Source of the DNA: Bicyclus anynana
Taxonomy: Eukaryota; Arthropoda; Insecta; Lepidoptera; Nymphalidae
Reading direction: 5' to 3'
Length of the DNA stretch: 64,000 nt
Assembly: GCF_947172395.1 (NCBI RefSeq)
Contig: NC_069105.1
Span: 11,429,971-11,493,970, forward strand
Numbering within the stretch: position 1 is the stretch's first letter; each line of letters begins with the position of its first letter. This document shows positions 49,829 to 60,292 of the stretch, in pieces. The translations under genes and the position numbers were made by a program. Below the pieces are notes generated by a model. It searched no databases, was not told where the DNA came from, and saw nothing but the letters and a program-made list of their open reading frames with translations.

Positions 49829-51087
49829 TTTTATTATAATTTTTGCACGCATCAACATAATTTCATATTTTAAAAATTTTCCAAATATCTAAATAGTGTC
49901 TAAAAATTTTATTTTGCCAAATAATTCTAGTAAACATGGGTAAAAAAAGGAATATCGACCATTTCGATTTCCAAAATTATTACCTGTTATCGTGTATTTA
50001 TACCATTTGATTATTTATTACACTGCATCATAACACGATCTGGACTTCTGCTCAGAAATTACACAAAAGAAGGAAAAACTCAATATGTCATTGCCCAGGC
50101 ATCGAACCTAAAACCCCATTGAAGACACTGGACCGACGAAGTAGTACTATTTACGTAGCCTTACAAAAGTATTCATTCATCATAAATCGTAGTTACCTAT
50201 TTATTATTATTGACCTTTTGATTTTAGAAGATCGTGTATCACTTACTGACAGGTGGCGTATCAACAATGGCCGATTATTTCACCGTTTGCGTTAATCGAC
50301 AATGATTGTAATCAAACATAGCATCGACACGTTAAAAGGGCCGTTATGACGCGTAGGATGCGTATTTTTCGTAAACATTTATGGCTACTTTCTCAATGTT
50401 ACTTGAGTAACTCTTAGTGAGTTGTAACGTATATATTTTTTAAATTAATACAACTATTTAATCGGTTAAAAATAAATAATTTTTACTGCTTGCTATTATT
50501 ACTTTAGTGTTAATAAAGTAAATTAAAGTTAGTTTAGTGTTGTAGGCGTGAAAAATGATTACGATCTAGAATTAATACAAACCATGATTTTAAAACACAT
50601 ACAAAAGTATTGTTTATCTTTTTGTTAAAGCTAAAAAATATTTAACTACATCTATACATATACTCGTATCTATTGAAACATGTCTTTGTTAACTTTATAT
50701 TTACAAAGTCCTATTAAAGTAATAGTAAAGATTTAAGATTTTTAAATAGTACTTTAACTTAAAAACTACTTTAACGAACAAACTTATTTTATTCTGACAA
50801 CTACTTTCTGTTAATATTTGCAGAAACCTACTAAAAGCTCTCAAAACGGTCTTCATAGCGTGTCGCAGATATGGACACATTATTCAAATATGCGTGTGGC
50901 TAATGAATTAATTTTAAAGGCCTTTGCCGTACATTTTAATGTCACGATTTCGATGGATTATCTGTTGTTAATAAATTACTTGTTTTCCACTTGACTTTGA
51001 CCTCAAATGGTCACTATTGCTTGTTATGATGCTAAGTTTATAATAAAGATCTGTTGGTCAGGGGTTCCCAAACTTTAATCTATATAA
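49829..51087. other. Repeat-poor stretch of 1.25 kb
   Basis: No SINE, Helitron or LINE landmark is seen, except a possible SINE-like patch (50085-50150, with AGGCATCGAACCTAAAACC). Around 50985-51020 is TGACCTCAAATGGTCA, two nuclear-receptor-like half sites arranged outward. No coding frame. Confidence 0.35.
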
Positions 51088-51176
51088 TCTATACTAATAG
51101 TAAAGATGTAAAGAAAAAAAAAGTTTGTGGTTTTTAGGGGGTACTGTGTGAAGCAAAGCTTGGATGGGTCCGCTAG
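51088..51176 (+). mobile_element. Very short Helitron (H4-like), 89 bp
   Basis: A|TCTATACTAATAGTAAAG to GGATGGGTCCGCTAG|T. The 3' end AGCAAAGCTTGG resembles that of 17139-17504. Internally almost everything is deleted. Confidence 0.7.
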
Positions 51177-51392
51177 TTTACGATAAAGGGAACACTAAAA
51201 TATAAAAAATAATTTTCAACGTTGCAATAAATTTTTAATATTCACCCCTTTGGGGATAAATAGGGGTTGAAATTTTAAATGTTTTTTTGTCATTTTCCAA
51301 CTTACAGTTGCATGAATTGTTACATTGATTATCTTTAAAATGTAAAATGTAAAGGGGTTAAAAAGGGGATGAAATTTTAAATTGATTTTCGG

Positions 51393-51441
51393 TTGGACTA
51401 AGTCGCAACCATCACTAGCAGATGGATGCGACTTAGTCCAA
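51393..51441. repeat. Hairpin, 21-bp arms, at a Helitron-like end
   Basis: TTGGACTAAGTCGCAACCATC and its complement at 51421-51441 (one mismatch) surround ACTAGCA. The preceding 200 bases (GGGGATAAATAGGGGTTGAA, AAAAAGGGGATGAAATT) resemble the Helitron of 25576-25862, whose CTAG would be in the loop. Confidence 0.7.
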
Positions 51442-51739
51442 ACAAAACAAATAAATTGTTTCCAAGAAGGTGGGAATTTAAAACCTCTGTTTTACATATA
51501 AATAATCCTCTGACTCCAATTCAAGGGCATGTCAATATAATATATCGCGGTAAAGTTGAAACAATGGTCTGGTATTGGGTAATCCTGTACTGTATCATTT
51601 CATGAATCCGACGAGGTGCTAGGACAATGGAGTTTGGTGGGTGATCTTCTCACAGGCTGACTAAAAAGTGGAAACGATGATTGGTTTGCTTTGTCAAGGA
51701 ATACACACTCTCATGCATTTACATATGAATAGATACTGT
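51442..51739. other. Stretch with nothing recognised
   Basis: No feature was recognised. Confidence 0.4.
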
Positions 51740-51790
51740 TCATCATTGACAACCCATATTCGGCTCACTGTTGAGCACGAGTCTCCTCTG
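51740..51790 (-). mobile_element. SINE-B tail, antisense part of a chimera
   Basis: TCATCATTGACAACCCATAT to CACGAGTCTCCTCT: the last 50 bases of SINE-B, inverted. It joins the sense copy at a shared CCTCTG. Confidence 0.8.
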
Positions 51791-52075
51791 CCTCCGATTC
51801 CGGAGAGTGTAGGTTTGAATCCTGTCCAGGGCATGCACCTCCAACTTTTCAGTTGTGTGCATTTTAAGAAATTATACATCACGTGTCTCAAACGGTGAAG
51901 GAAAACATCGTGAGGAAACCTACATCCCTGAGAATTTTCTTAATTATCTGCGTGTATAAAGTCTAAAAATCGCATTGTGCCAGCGTGGTGGACTATTTGG
52001 CCTAACTCCTCTCATTCTGAGAGGAGACTCGAGCTCAGCAGTCTGAGCTCTCCTAAGCCGAATATGGGTTCATAA
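51784..52075 (+). mobile_element. SINE-B, sense part of a chimera
   Basis: CCTCTGCCTCCGATTCCGGA to GCCGAATATGGGTTCATAAAG. The first 25 bases with box A are missing, replaced by the antisense tail. Box B is AGGTTTGAATCC. Confidence 0.85.
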
Positions 52076-52776
52076 AGAAGAAGAAAGACAACAAAATTAA
52101 ATATTGCTGAGAAATCTTCAAAGCTGTATAACAATTAACATTCTATAAAAAACACTTCTTAGATCTTGCCGCAATGACTATGCTTTGACGTGTTATAATA
52201 TGTATTTAATATACATTAAAGAGCCTTCTGTTCTCACGACTGCTCATTAAGTGAATGCCTGTTGCTTCGCTTACTCATCTGATTTTATTCAAAGGTTATT
52301 TTAATTTTTGCGGTCTTCAACTAATGAAACTAAAGCCTTGACAAATAGTTGATTTGCGACCTCCTGAGGTCATTGTTACTAATTTACTTGCAAGAGACCC
52401 AGATTTTAATGTTCATTAATTAAAATTTATAAATAATTATGTATTTCTATTGTAAAAAAAAGCTTATTTAAAACCTTATCTGCAGGCTTAGTCAATATCT
52501 TTGACGTATGCTTATTGCCATATACGAAATTGAGATTCTATATGAAAATGTCATCCCGAGCTTACTGGTGGATATCATACAGTAGGTAAATGATAATTTG
52601 TCAATTGATTTGATGTTTATTTTAATAGGTTGTTAATAAATACCAAAATAGTGAATAGGGCAGCAGAAGAGAGCCGGATCTTAAGTTATCTGAAATCTAA
52701 ATTATTATTTAAATGCCTAAGACTATTAGACTTTTACGCCATTTACAAGTGAAAAAGCGCTTACATAATATAATAA
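52076..52776. other. AT-rich stretch, nothing recognised
   Basis: No feature was recognised. Confidence 0.4.
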
Positions 52777-52905
52777 CTAGCTTTGTGGTTTCTAATACGG
52801 GAATAAAATATGACACTCACAAATATCGTGGTTTTTAAGTGATAAAAGGATTGTCTCAAAATCGGTTCAGGATATCCAAAAATACAATACCAAAAACTTT
52901 ACCAC
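52777..52905 (-). mobile_element. Helitron (H3), diverged
   Basis: A|CTAGCTTTGTGGTTTC, TACGGGAATAAAATATG, AATCGGTTCAGGATATCC and AACTTTACCACTGTATGAT. The hairpin is lost. Confidence 0.55.
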
Positions 52906-53335
52906 TGTATGATAATAGCACAGCTATAGATTATTGAGAAATACTAATTACAGAAACAAATAACAGTTTTTTTTTTCAAAAAAAAAATATTTCTATTGAG
53001 TCTTAAAATATACTAAACCTTGAAGACAGGTGCTTATAATTTGTAATTCTCAATAGATACTCGTAGTTTAGTTAAGATTAAATCTTCGACGATCAGCCAA
53101 CACTTCCGTTATCATACAAGTCCATTATGATCATATTTAGATGAGTTAATACATTGGCAATGAGTTATGATTATGTTCATATTATTATTCTTTGATGATT
53201 TGTTAACTCGTCATTTGAAGAATATTCGTTTTGAACTTTACGTCAAGATATAAAATGTGGTATCGTAAATTTATAGAACGAGGGCATGTTGTAGTCAGAT
53301 CTACCTCATTTCATACCTACTCCTACCAAAGGTTA
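52906..53335. other. AT-rich stretch, nothing recognised
   Basis: No feature was recognised. Confidence 0.4.
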
Positions 53336-53596
53336 GTCATCATTATCAACCCAAATTCGGCTCACTGCTGAGCTCGAGTCTCCTCTCAGAATAAGAGGGG
53401 TTAGGCCAGGTCCACCTTGCTGGCCCAATGCGGATTGGTAGACTTCACACACGCAGATAATTAAGAAAATTCTCTGGTATGCAGGTTTCCTCACGGTGTT
53501 TTCCTTCACCGTTTGAGACATGTGATATTTAATTTCTTAAAATGCACACAACTGCAAAGTTGGAGGTGCATGCCCCGGACTGGATTCGAACCCGGA
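53336..53596 (-). mobile_element. SINE-B, head lost, fused to SINE-A
   Basis: TCATCATTATCAACCCAAAT to CTGGATTCGAACCCGG. It stops inside box B, where other DNA and a SINE-A tail begin. Confidence 0.85.
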
Positions 53597-53611
53597 ATCA
53601 TTAATTGCATG

Positions 53612-53672
53612 CATTGCTTACCATCAGGTGAGATTGTAGTCGAGGGCTAACTTGTAAAGAATAAAAAAAAGG
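53612..53672 (+). mobile_element. SINE-A tail
   Basis: GCTTACCATCAGGTGAGATT to AAGAATAAAAAAAA. About 55 bases of 3' end, 15 bases after the broken SINE-B. Confidence 0.75.
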
Positions 53673-53827
53673 TACATCTAGCGCTCGCAGACTCTTAGTC
53701 CATACAATGTAACGCCTACGCTTTGCCATTTATGAAAACATAAAAAATCCGTTCTCTAGACTCAAATATATTAATAACTACTAAAAAATGATACGACCTG
53801 ATACCTGACGATATTATTTATATTCAA

Positions 53828-53955
53828 AACCTCAATAGCTCTACGATTATGTGGATGGATTTAATGCCGAGAGGTCTTGAGTTATATCCCGGCCGTTGGA
53901 CTTATAATAAAATTGTCGTACCCGCTGTCAGGGCTTTCGCTTAGAAACGAAGGAA
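53828..53955 (+). mobile_element. SINE-C, diverged
   Basis: CCTCAATAGCTCTACGATTA, then GAGAGGTCTTGAGTTATATC in place of box B, then GTTGGACTTATAATAAAATT and GTCGTACCCGCTGTC. Confidence 0.6.
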
Positions 53956-54025
53956 ATATATTATTAAAAAATGTTTTTGTTATTGAATAATGTTTAGATT
54001 ACTCTATATATTCATAACTATTATA

Positions 54026-54205
54026 CTAGCGGACGCCCGCGACTTCATCCGCGTGGAATTCAGTTTTTCACAAATCCCGCGGAAACCATGGATTTTTCCG
54101 GAATAAAAAGTAATCTATGTGTTAAATCGCTTCAGTAGCCGCAGCGTAAAGGAGGAACAAACACACACACACAAACTTTCGCCTTTAGGTACAATATTAG
54201 TGTGA
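54026..54205 (-). mobile_element. Helitron (H1), internal deletion
   Basis: A|CTAGCGGACGCCCGCGAC to ACAATATTAGTGTGA|T. An (AC)n run replaces part of the 5' region. The block with the ATTTCCATTCC phrase is deleted. Confidence 0.85.
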
Positions 54206-54555
54206 TAATGAAAATTTTATCCGAGTTGGTAATATAATCTGCTTGAGTACCTATGCAGTCCAGAACGTTCCTAGACCAAAAAAACCTTTTTGTTTAGGAC
54301 GTACAGGCAATGTAACATTCCGATAAGATACCTGTATAGATAGAAACCAGATAAGAGTACACGAGTTGAATAACTTGTGCTAACCCTTGCCGTGTTAGTT
54401 CTTATGGTAAGATCAGAATCCTTTTCCTTAGTTGTCCTTAAATAAAATATATAAAGACGTTCTTACCGCTAAGCTTCTTCGGCAAATTACTTTAAAGGTG
54501 AAAACTTTGTTTGTCTGGTTTAATGCGCTAATCTCAGCAAGTATTGATATTTATT
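54206..54555. other. Mostly unrecognised
   Basis: TTTGTTTGTCTGGTTTAATG and GCGCTAATCTCAGCAAGTAT (54505-54545) are a scrap of sense H2 Helitron 5' region. Confidence 0.4.
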
Positions 54556-54608
54556 CATATAGTGTATGTACTTGTATGTATGTTACATACAAGTACATAC
54601 ACTATATG
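54556..54608. repeat. Perfect 25-bp hairpin with 3-base loop
   Basis: CATATAGTGTATGTACTTGT starts the left arm (54556-54580); the right arm (54584-54608) is its exact complement; the loop is TGT. Confidence 0.9.
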
Positions 54609-55224
54609 TAGGTAGGTTTAATGGAGTTGTTCCTGGCATAATCACAGAAGATATGCGGTACCCTTCATTTTGACTTCGCCGTAGTCGAGTAAAAAAGAAA
54701 ATAAATAAGTAGATATTTATCAAGGTTTCAAATTGATAATAATCTAGGATAACATCAGAAATATTCACGATTTATTCATACCCAGTGCATGTAAATTGTA
54801 AAAGGTAATGTTGGTCGCACGGAAAAGGTTAGGAGCATCAATTTTTATTAATAATATTATTACGCGAAGCCAATTGAACATTAATAACGTCAATCAAATT
54901 TTACAACAGTTCGTACATATGGACTAAGGGTCTGCGATGGCTAGACCTCCTTCTCAGGTCCTCGTTTCATTAAAACTGAAAGTTCGTTAGCTTATACTCC
55001 AACTGTAGAGTACAGTAGGCAAAGACAGTTTTCTAAATTGTATATCGTTCGATCGTTGTATAGATAGGCGTTCAATCAAATATCTTTGTTATTTGTAACA
55101 CATTGAATGTAAGAAACATTGAATGAATGTTGCACATTGAATGTAAGACAGCATTAAAATTCATCTAATTACATTAAAAGATTCAATTGATATTGAAGAA
55201 ATCTTTTATATATTATATATAATC
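54609..55224. other. Stretch with nothing recognised
   Basis: A short direct repeat of CATTGAATGTAAGA occurs at 55100-55150. No gene. Confidence 0.4.
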
Positions 55225-55320
55225 TTCCAGACAATCTTGTCTTTTATGTATAGTATTAATTAGTTAATATTGACTTTATTAACCCGAAAAATAATTTAAA
55301 ATCTTGTCATCATCTCTATT
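55225..55320 (+). repeat. Unclassified two-copy repeat
   Basis: CCAGACAATCTTGTCTTTTA, TTAGTTAATATTGAC and TTATTAACCCGAA align with 60676-60735 in the same orientation. Confidence 0.45.
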
Positions 55321-55872
55321 ATTGAATTATGGCCGTGGTGGCTGCCTCAAAATAGTCCAAGTACAAAGTATTACATATTTTTTACCCTATACCCCAAAAC
55401 GTTAGCTTGAAATATGATCTTCAATAGTGTTTTCGAAGGGTTGTAAAATGAAACGAAGCTAAGTGATTGAAAAATGGAAACATAACTTTTCAAATTACGG
55501 CGAGAAAAATTTACGTTTTTTTGTGACAGTGAGAATAAAATAATTTTTTTTGTGACAATTGAACGTATGGACTCTTGAAATCTTGTACCTACCAAAACCA
55601 ACACATTCCAAACTCTATAGCTGTCTATTTTAACCAACTTTTATTTTTTTTAATGAAGAAGGTCCGGCTATTACAGGCTTTTGTTTTAACAGAAAACAAT
55701 AAATTCTAACCTCTACAAAGTACATATGCAAATGTTCTATAAAATCGTTTTTAGTACATGTTATTTAGTACAAAATCCCGACTTACATTAACCTTCACGT
55801 ATCGAGTTACCTTTTACAGCTATCATTTACATTTTACACATTAAAAATTAACAATGTAATGTATCAATCAAC
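55321..55872. other. AT-rich stretch
   Basis: An 88-codon antisense frame (55371-55637) has no recognised domain. Confidence 0.35.
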
Positions 55873-56148
55873 TTTTTTTTATTCTCTACAAGTTAGCCCT
55901 TGACTACAATCTCACCTGATGGTAAGTGATGATGCAATCTAAGATGGAAGCGCTAACATGTTAGGAGTAGGATGAAATCTACACTCCTTTCGGTTTCTAC
56001 ACGACATCGTTCCGGAACGCTAAATCGCTTGGCGGTTCCTCTTTGTCGGTAGGGTGGTAACTAGCCACGGCTAAAGACTCCCACCGAGATCGAACCCAGG
56101 ACCTTCGTCTTGTAATTCCACCGCACATACCACTGCGCCACGGAGGCC
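55873..56148 (-). mobile_element. SINE-A, internally deleted
   Basis: TTTTTTTTATTCTCTACAAG to ACTGCGCCACGGAGGCC. The block with CCAGCCAGACC through GGCCGGGG is deleted: CTCCCACC runs into GAGATCGAACCC. Confidence 0.85.
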
Positions 56149-56213
56149 TTCAAAACTAAACATGGTTTGGTCCACATGCTATCCCTAAGGCTAAAAATCA
56201 ACGATCTTAATAA

Positions 56214-56421
56214 TCCTACTAGTATAATAAACGCGAAAGTTTGTATGGATGTTTGTTACTCTTTACCGCCGCAACTACAGAACCGATTTGGCTAAAATTT
56301 GGAATAGAAATTGATTTTACTCTGGATTAACATTAAGGGCTTTTCATCCCGGAAAAATTCATGGTTCCCAAAGGATTTGTAAAAAACTAAAATACACGAC
56401 GAAGTCGCGGGCGTCCGCTAG
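56214..56421 (+). mobile_element. Helitron (H1), full length
   Basis: A|TCCTACTAGTATAATAAAC to GGGCGTCCGCTAG|T. The usual CCACGCGGACGAAG is shortened to ACACGACGAAG. Confidence 0.85.
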
Positions 56422-56755
56422 TTATAATATAAAGCAAGGTATTCCCGAGTTCGTTTAAACATAACAATCACAGTGTATGAGTCCTCTATACTTAAACATC
56501 TGTATGCGCATAGCGTTTTATTTTACATTTTAATAGGCTGTGTAATCTCTTTGTATGAAATACACGACAAAGCTAATTTCTATGAGTCAATAGCATTCTT
56601 GGAACACTTAATAAAATATTATAATTATTACCTATTTCTCATATGAGCCTATTTTAACGGCTCACTTTAAGGTATATGGAACTTAAACCCACCAACTCAA
56701 AATAAACGAATGAATGAGTATTATAAATCAAAACTTTCATACAAAGCCCAAATCC
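56422..56755. other. Stretch with nothing recognised
   Basis: No feature was recognised. Confidence 0.4.
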
Positions 56756-56768
56756 TCCCCCCCCCCCA
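56756..56768. repeat. Poly-C run
   Basis: About 13 cytosines just upstream of the SINE-A tail. Confidence 0.7.
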
Positions 56769-56779
56769 CTTAAGTAAGT

Positions 56780-57060
56780 ATTTTTTTTTATTCTTTACAA
56801 GTTAGCCCTTGACTACAATCTCACCTGATGGTAAGTGATGATGCAATCTAAGATGGAAGCGGGCTTACTTGTTAGGGGGAGGATGTAAATCCACACTCCT
56901 TTCGGTTTCTACATGGTAGGGTGGTAACTAGCCACGGCCGAAGCCTCCCACCAGCCAGACTTGGACCAATTAAAAAACCTCAATCGCCCAGCCGGGGATC
57001 GAACCCAGGACCTTCGTCTTGTAAATCCACCACGCATACCACTGCAACACAGAGGCCGTC
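56780..57060 (-). mobile_element. SINE-A, full length with small deletion
   Basis: TTTTTTTTTATTCTTTACAA to CACAGAGGCCGTC. The GACATCGTACCGGAACGC block is deleted (TTCTACATGGTAGGG). Box B complement GGGGATCGAACCC is intact, box A altered. Confidence 0.85.
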
Positions 57061-57062
57061 AG

Positions 57063-57137
57063 TAAAAGCCTCAATAGCTCAACGATAAAGCGGTCGGACT
57101 CATCACCGAGGGGTGCTGGTTCGATTTTGGGCACGTC
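57063..57137 (+). mobile_element. SINE-C head
   Basis: AAAGCCTCAATAGCTCAACG, CGGACTCATCACCGAGGGG, then GGTTCGATTTTGGGCACG. Only the tRNA-like head is present, abutting the SINE-A at its left and a Helitron at its right. Confidence 0.7.
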
Positions 57138-57147
57138 ACTGATATAA

Positions 57148-57311
57148 TCTATACTAATAATATAAAGCTGAAGAGTTTGTTTGTTTGTTTGAACACGCTA
57201 ATCTCAGGAACTACTGGTCCGATTTGAAAAATTCTTTCAGTGTTAGATAGCCCATTTATTGAGGAAGGCTATAGGCTTAATATTATTCCCGTATTCCTAC
57301 GGGTCCACGGG
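57148..57311 (+). mobile_element. Helitron (H2), 3' end lost
   Basis: A|TCTATACTAATAATATAAAG, standard body to CCGTATTCCTACGGGTCC, then breaks before the hairpin. Confidence 0.8.
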
Positions 57312-57369
57312 TTATATGACATAATATTATGTTACTTTAAAATATTTAATAAAAAAAACATTTACACTC

Positions 57370-57531
57370 CTTATGTTCAGTGGCGTGCATTTCATACATG
57401 CAAAAATGCACTGCCTATCCTAAGAACTCAATACAAACCTATGTTGGACCACAGAATACATAGTTAGGACAAGGAATTTTCTTATAGTGCATACCCTAGT
57501 TAAAAACCTTATGCACGCCACTGCTTATTTT
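57370..57531. mobile_element. hAT-type MITE with 8-bp target duplication
   Basis: The element 57378-57523 (146 bases) has perfect 13-base termini CAGTGGCGTGCAT and ATGCACGCCACTG. Flanks CTTATGTT and CTTATTTT match at seven of eight positions. Family signs as for 42210-42400 but terminal sequence different, so another hAT source. Confidence 0.85.
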
Positions 57532-57714
57532 AATAAATCGATTCCTCCATTGCACAATGTAGGGCGAGTCAAGAGGGGCCCTTAATTGCGCGTCTCTCTG
57601 CCCGAATCTCCGTAATTTAGACTTGCACAACCTAGGGCTACAACAGTTTACTCAACAAGAACCTAATGACCCTGGCATATAAAACCCTAAGTTCATAGTG
57701 AGTTTTGTTAATGT

Positions 57715-57835
57715 AATTTTGTTTGGGTAAAATGTAATTACAGCTGTAATTTACGATGCAAAAACATTGTAAGCGAAAATTGTGATTTTGACTGTAGGTC
57801 GTTGATGTAGCTTCATCTTTATCCCATTTTGGTGC
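57715..57835 (+). repeat. Direct repeat DR-2, copy 1
   Basis: GTTTGGGTAAAATGTAATTA, ATTACAGCTGTAAT, GCGAAAATTGTGATTTTGAC and TTTATCCCATTTTG align in order with 58270-58395. Confidence 0.75.
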
Positions 57836-57844
57836 CAGACCTAC

Positions 57845-58075
57845 CTACCTATAGGTAATAATAATAATAAAATGCAGTGATTCTTGAGACGGCGCGTATT
57901 GTGAGGAGGTTCCTCACTCTGGAGCCCTGACCACCGGTTGCTTGGGCACTCAAATGTCCCGCACCGGGAGGGTGGATTTTTTTATAAATTTTTAATAGTG
58001 TTTTGTATTTTATACTTATATTGACATTGTTAAAAATTAAAAAAAAAGAACTAATAAATAAATGAGAGAGTAAAT
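57845..58075 (+). mobile_element. LINE 3' UTR
   Basis: CTGGAGCCCTGACCACCGGT, CTCAAATGTCCCGCACCGG and GAGGGTGGATTTTTTTATAA, then AT-rich DNA with AATAAATAAATGAG. A common LINE tail in Lepidoptera; the LINE clade cannot be told from the UTR. It separates the two DR-2 copies. Confidence 0.6.
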
Positions 58076-58269
58076 AATATTTGCCTTTATTTCCATAACA
58101 GATACTTGACAATATAAATTGCAATTACTGATACAAGTTGTAATGTCTAATTTTATGTAATGTCAATTTGGTACTATTTTTATTATGTATACGTACCTAT
58201 AGGAGAGGGAATATAGAAATTAGATACACGGTACTAACATAAAATAATAAATATATAATTTGTTTGGTT

Positions 58270-58395
58270 AATGATTTTTGTTGATTGGGTAACATGTAAT
58301 TACAGCTGTAATTTTGCGATGGAAAAACATCTTCGAGCGAAAATTGTAATTTTGAGTGAAGGTCATTGACATCGCTACATTTTTATCCCGTTTTA
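58270..58395 (+). repeat. Direct repeat DR-2, copy 2
   Basis: Matches 57715-57835, including the perfect 14-bp palindrome ATTACAGCTGTAAT. Confidence 0.75.
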
Positions 58396-58408
58396 TGCTA
58401 GCCACAAA

Positions 58409-58535
58409 CGATCAATTATTCTTTCGTTTCTCACCCACGACTATAATTGGTCGCGTGTTGGTCACTGCGTACATGACTTGTATACCGCGTGGGTAATGCA
58501 GTTTGCTTTTCAGAAACGTGAGAATAATTGACCGT
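58409..58535. mobile_element. MITE related to the 20.6-kb hairpin
   Basis: Arms ACGATCAATTATTCTTTCG (58409-58433) and 58511-58535 pair with about three mismatches. The interior has CGCGTGTTGGTCACTGCGTA and CATGACTTG, matching the hairpin at 20655-20720. Confidence 0.65.
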
Positions 58536-59018
58536 CAATGGCGACCTTTAAGAACCCACTGAGAGTCACTAAAAGGATCAAGTTCCATAAGTATTCATTT
58601 AAAGTTATTAAAAAACTAACCATCTAAAGATTTTTTTCTTCTCATTTATGACTCAATATTTAAACAATCGTCTAGAATGTTCATAAATTATAGTCATTAT
58701 AAATTCCTAATTTAATATATATCACGACTATTCAAACAAAAAAATATAATATCTACCCATAAAATTAATGCTAACGGTTGTAATTAAAAAAATATGACCA
58801 CAAAATTTTGGTCAAATTACCTCGTTTGGAAATATTTTGAACAAACTTGATGGTGGCGATAGATTTACATATAAACTAGCTTATTGTAATATTGTTATAA
58901 CCTTCTTCCTTATTATGTTTAATGTTGTAACATGGTTAAAACTTGACACCGTTTAGTTAACATTTAATATAAATTCCATATTAATTGCCATGTGTTATCT
59001 TTTTCCTTATAATCAACA
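58536..59018. other. AT-rich stretch, nothing recognised
   Basis: No feature was recognised. Confidence 0.4.
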
Positions 59019-59145
59019 ATCCTAACTAATATTATAAATAAAAGGAGTTTGTTTGTTTGTTACTCTTTAACGCAGTATATCTACTACTAAACCAAATTTA
59101 AAACTTGTATCAATGGAAAGTTGCATTATCAGCGAGTAACAATAC
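59019..59145 (+). mobile_element. Helitron 5' end
   Basis: AATCCTAACTAATATTATAA, TTGTTACTCTTTAACGCAG and ATCAATGGAAAGTTGCATTA. A hybrid-looking H1/H3 5' region; no 3' end. Confidence 0.5.
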
Positions 59146-59339
59146 TCCGTATTGAAAGTATGGATGCTATGGGATCAATGAATTAGTGGCAATTGGAAAC
59201 CAAGCTCTAATACTCGTAGTCTCTAAGATCAGAAAAGATCGTCACCCATTTGTTTATTGGATGATGATGATGGATGAAAGTTATTTATATCCAATTTTTT
59301 ATGTTAAATATAGAATTATATAATAATGATATATAAATA

Positions 59340-59480
59340 TATTGCCTAAAAAAATATTATTAACCATTATTAACTATCATTAAAGACATTTTAGCCAGGA
59401 GTTTTTAAGGCAACCTACAACTTATTTTGATATAAAACACTTTTGTTCCACTAACCAGGTGGGTGAAGGTCGTTCCTAAT
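59340..59480 (-). mobile_element. Foldback element FB-2, copy 2
   Basis: TTGCCTAAAAAAATATTA, TTAACTATCATTAA and TTAGCCAGGAGTTTTTAAG match the core of 28087-28310 inverted. The right end GGTGAAGGTCGTTCCTAATT matches that copy in direct orientation. Confidence 0.55.
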
Positions 59481-59494
59481 TGTCTACAATCCGT

Positions 59495-59615
59495 TTCTTG
59501 CCAGCACTTCCAAACTGGTGGTAGATTCTCTACAAATAGTCCAACTTGACGTTTCAATAGTGCTTGTAAACTAAGCTTTTTACTTTAAAAGCACTTTTGA
59601 AACATCTCGCAATAA
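59495..59615 (+). mobile_element. CR1/Jockey LINE 3' UTR
   Basis: TTTCTTGCCAGCACTTCCAA, ACTGGTGGTAGATTCTCTAC and GTTTCAATAGTGCTTGTAAA, as at 8455-8560. It ends in an inverted scrap AAAGCACTTTTGAAACATC. Confidence 0.65.
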
Positions 59616-60028
59616 ACAAGTTTTAAATTTTTACTAGCGTGAATAAATGTTGCATTTTTACTTTTAATTAGAGTTTGAGTTATATGTGCAATTTTATTGT
59701 TAACCTTTTAACATACTCGTAATCCGGGTCGGGCTGGCATAAATGTAACCGTAACCGCAAAGTTAAAGATCAAGACTTAAACGGTTACCATACATAAACC
59801 ATGTTCTTTCATGTTAAATGAACTTGTTAAGAAATTTTATAATAATGCATGAAATAATGAATCAATAACTCACAATATTTACAATTCGATTACATACGTT
59901 ACCCCTTTTTTGTTATGTACAAAACAGAAATGTCTTTTAGAAAATTATAAATCAGTTTCTTATTAATAGATATTTTCAGTTAATTGGCTTAAAGACAACT
60001 TTAATAACATAATTTTAGAAATTTTAGA
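59616..60028. other. AT-rich stretch, nothing recognised
   Basis: No feature was recognised. Confidence 0.4.
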
Positions 60029-60169
60029 AGCGTTCCGGTACGATGTCGTGTAGAAACCGAAAGGGGTGGATTTTCATCCTACTCCTAACAAGTTAGCCCG
60101 CTTTCATCTTAGATTGCATCATCACTTACCATCAGGTGAGATTAAGGGCTAAATTTAAAAATAAAAAAA
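60029..60169 (+). mobile_element. SINE-A 3' part
   Basis: GCGTTCCGGTACGATGTCGT to AATAAAAAAAT. The ending is shortened (GAGATTAAGGGCTAAATTT). Confidence 0.8.
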
Positions 60170-60292
60170 TTACTCGTGCCGATTATACCAAATGGCTTAC
60201 CATCAGAGAAATGTAAATTAAGCATACTTGAAATGGACGCATCTTAAATTTAAATCCAGTTAAAATAACACTGACCTTGATATATCCGGCGC

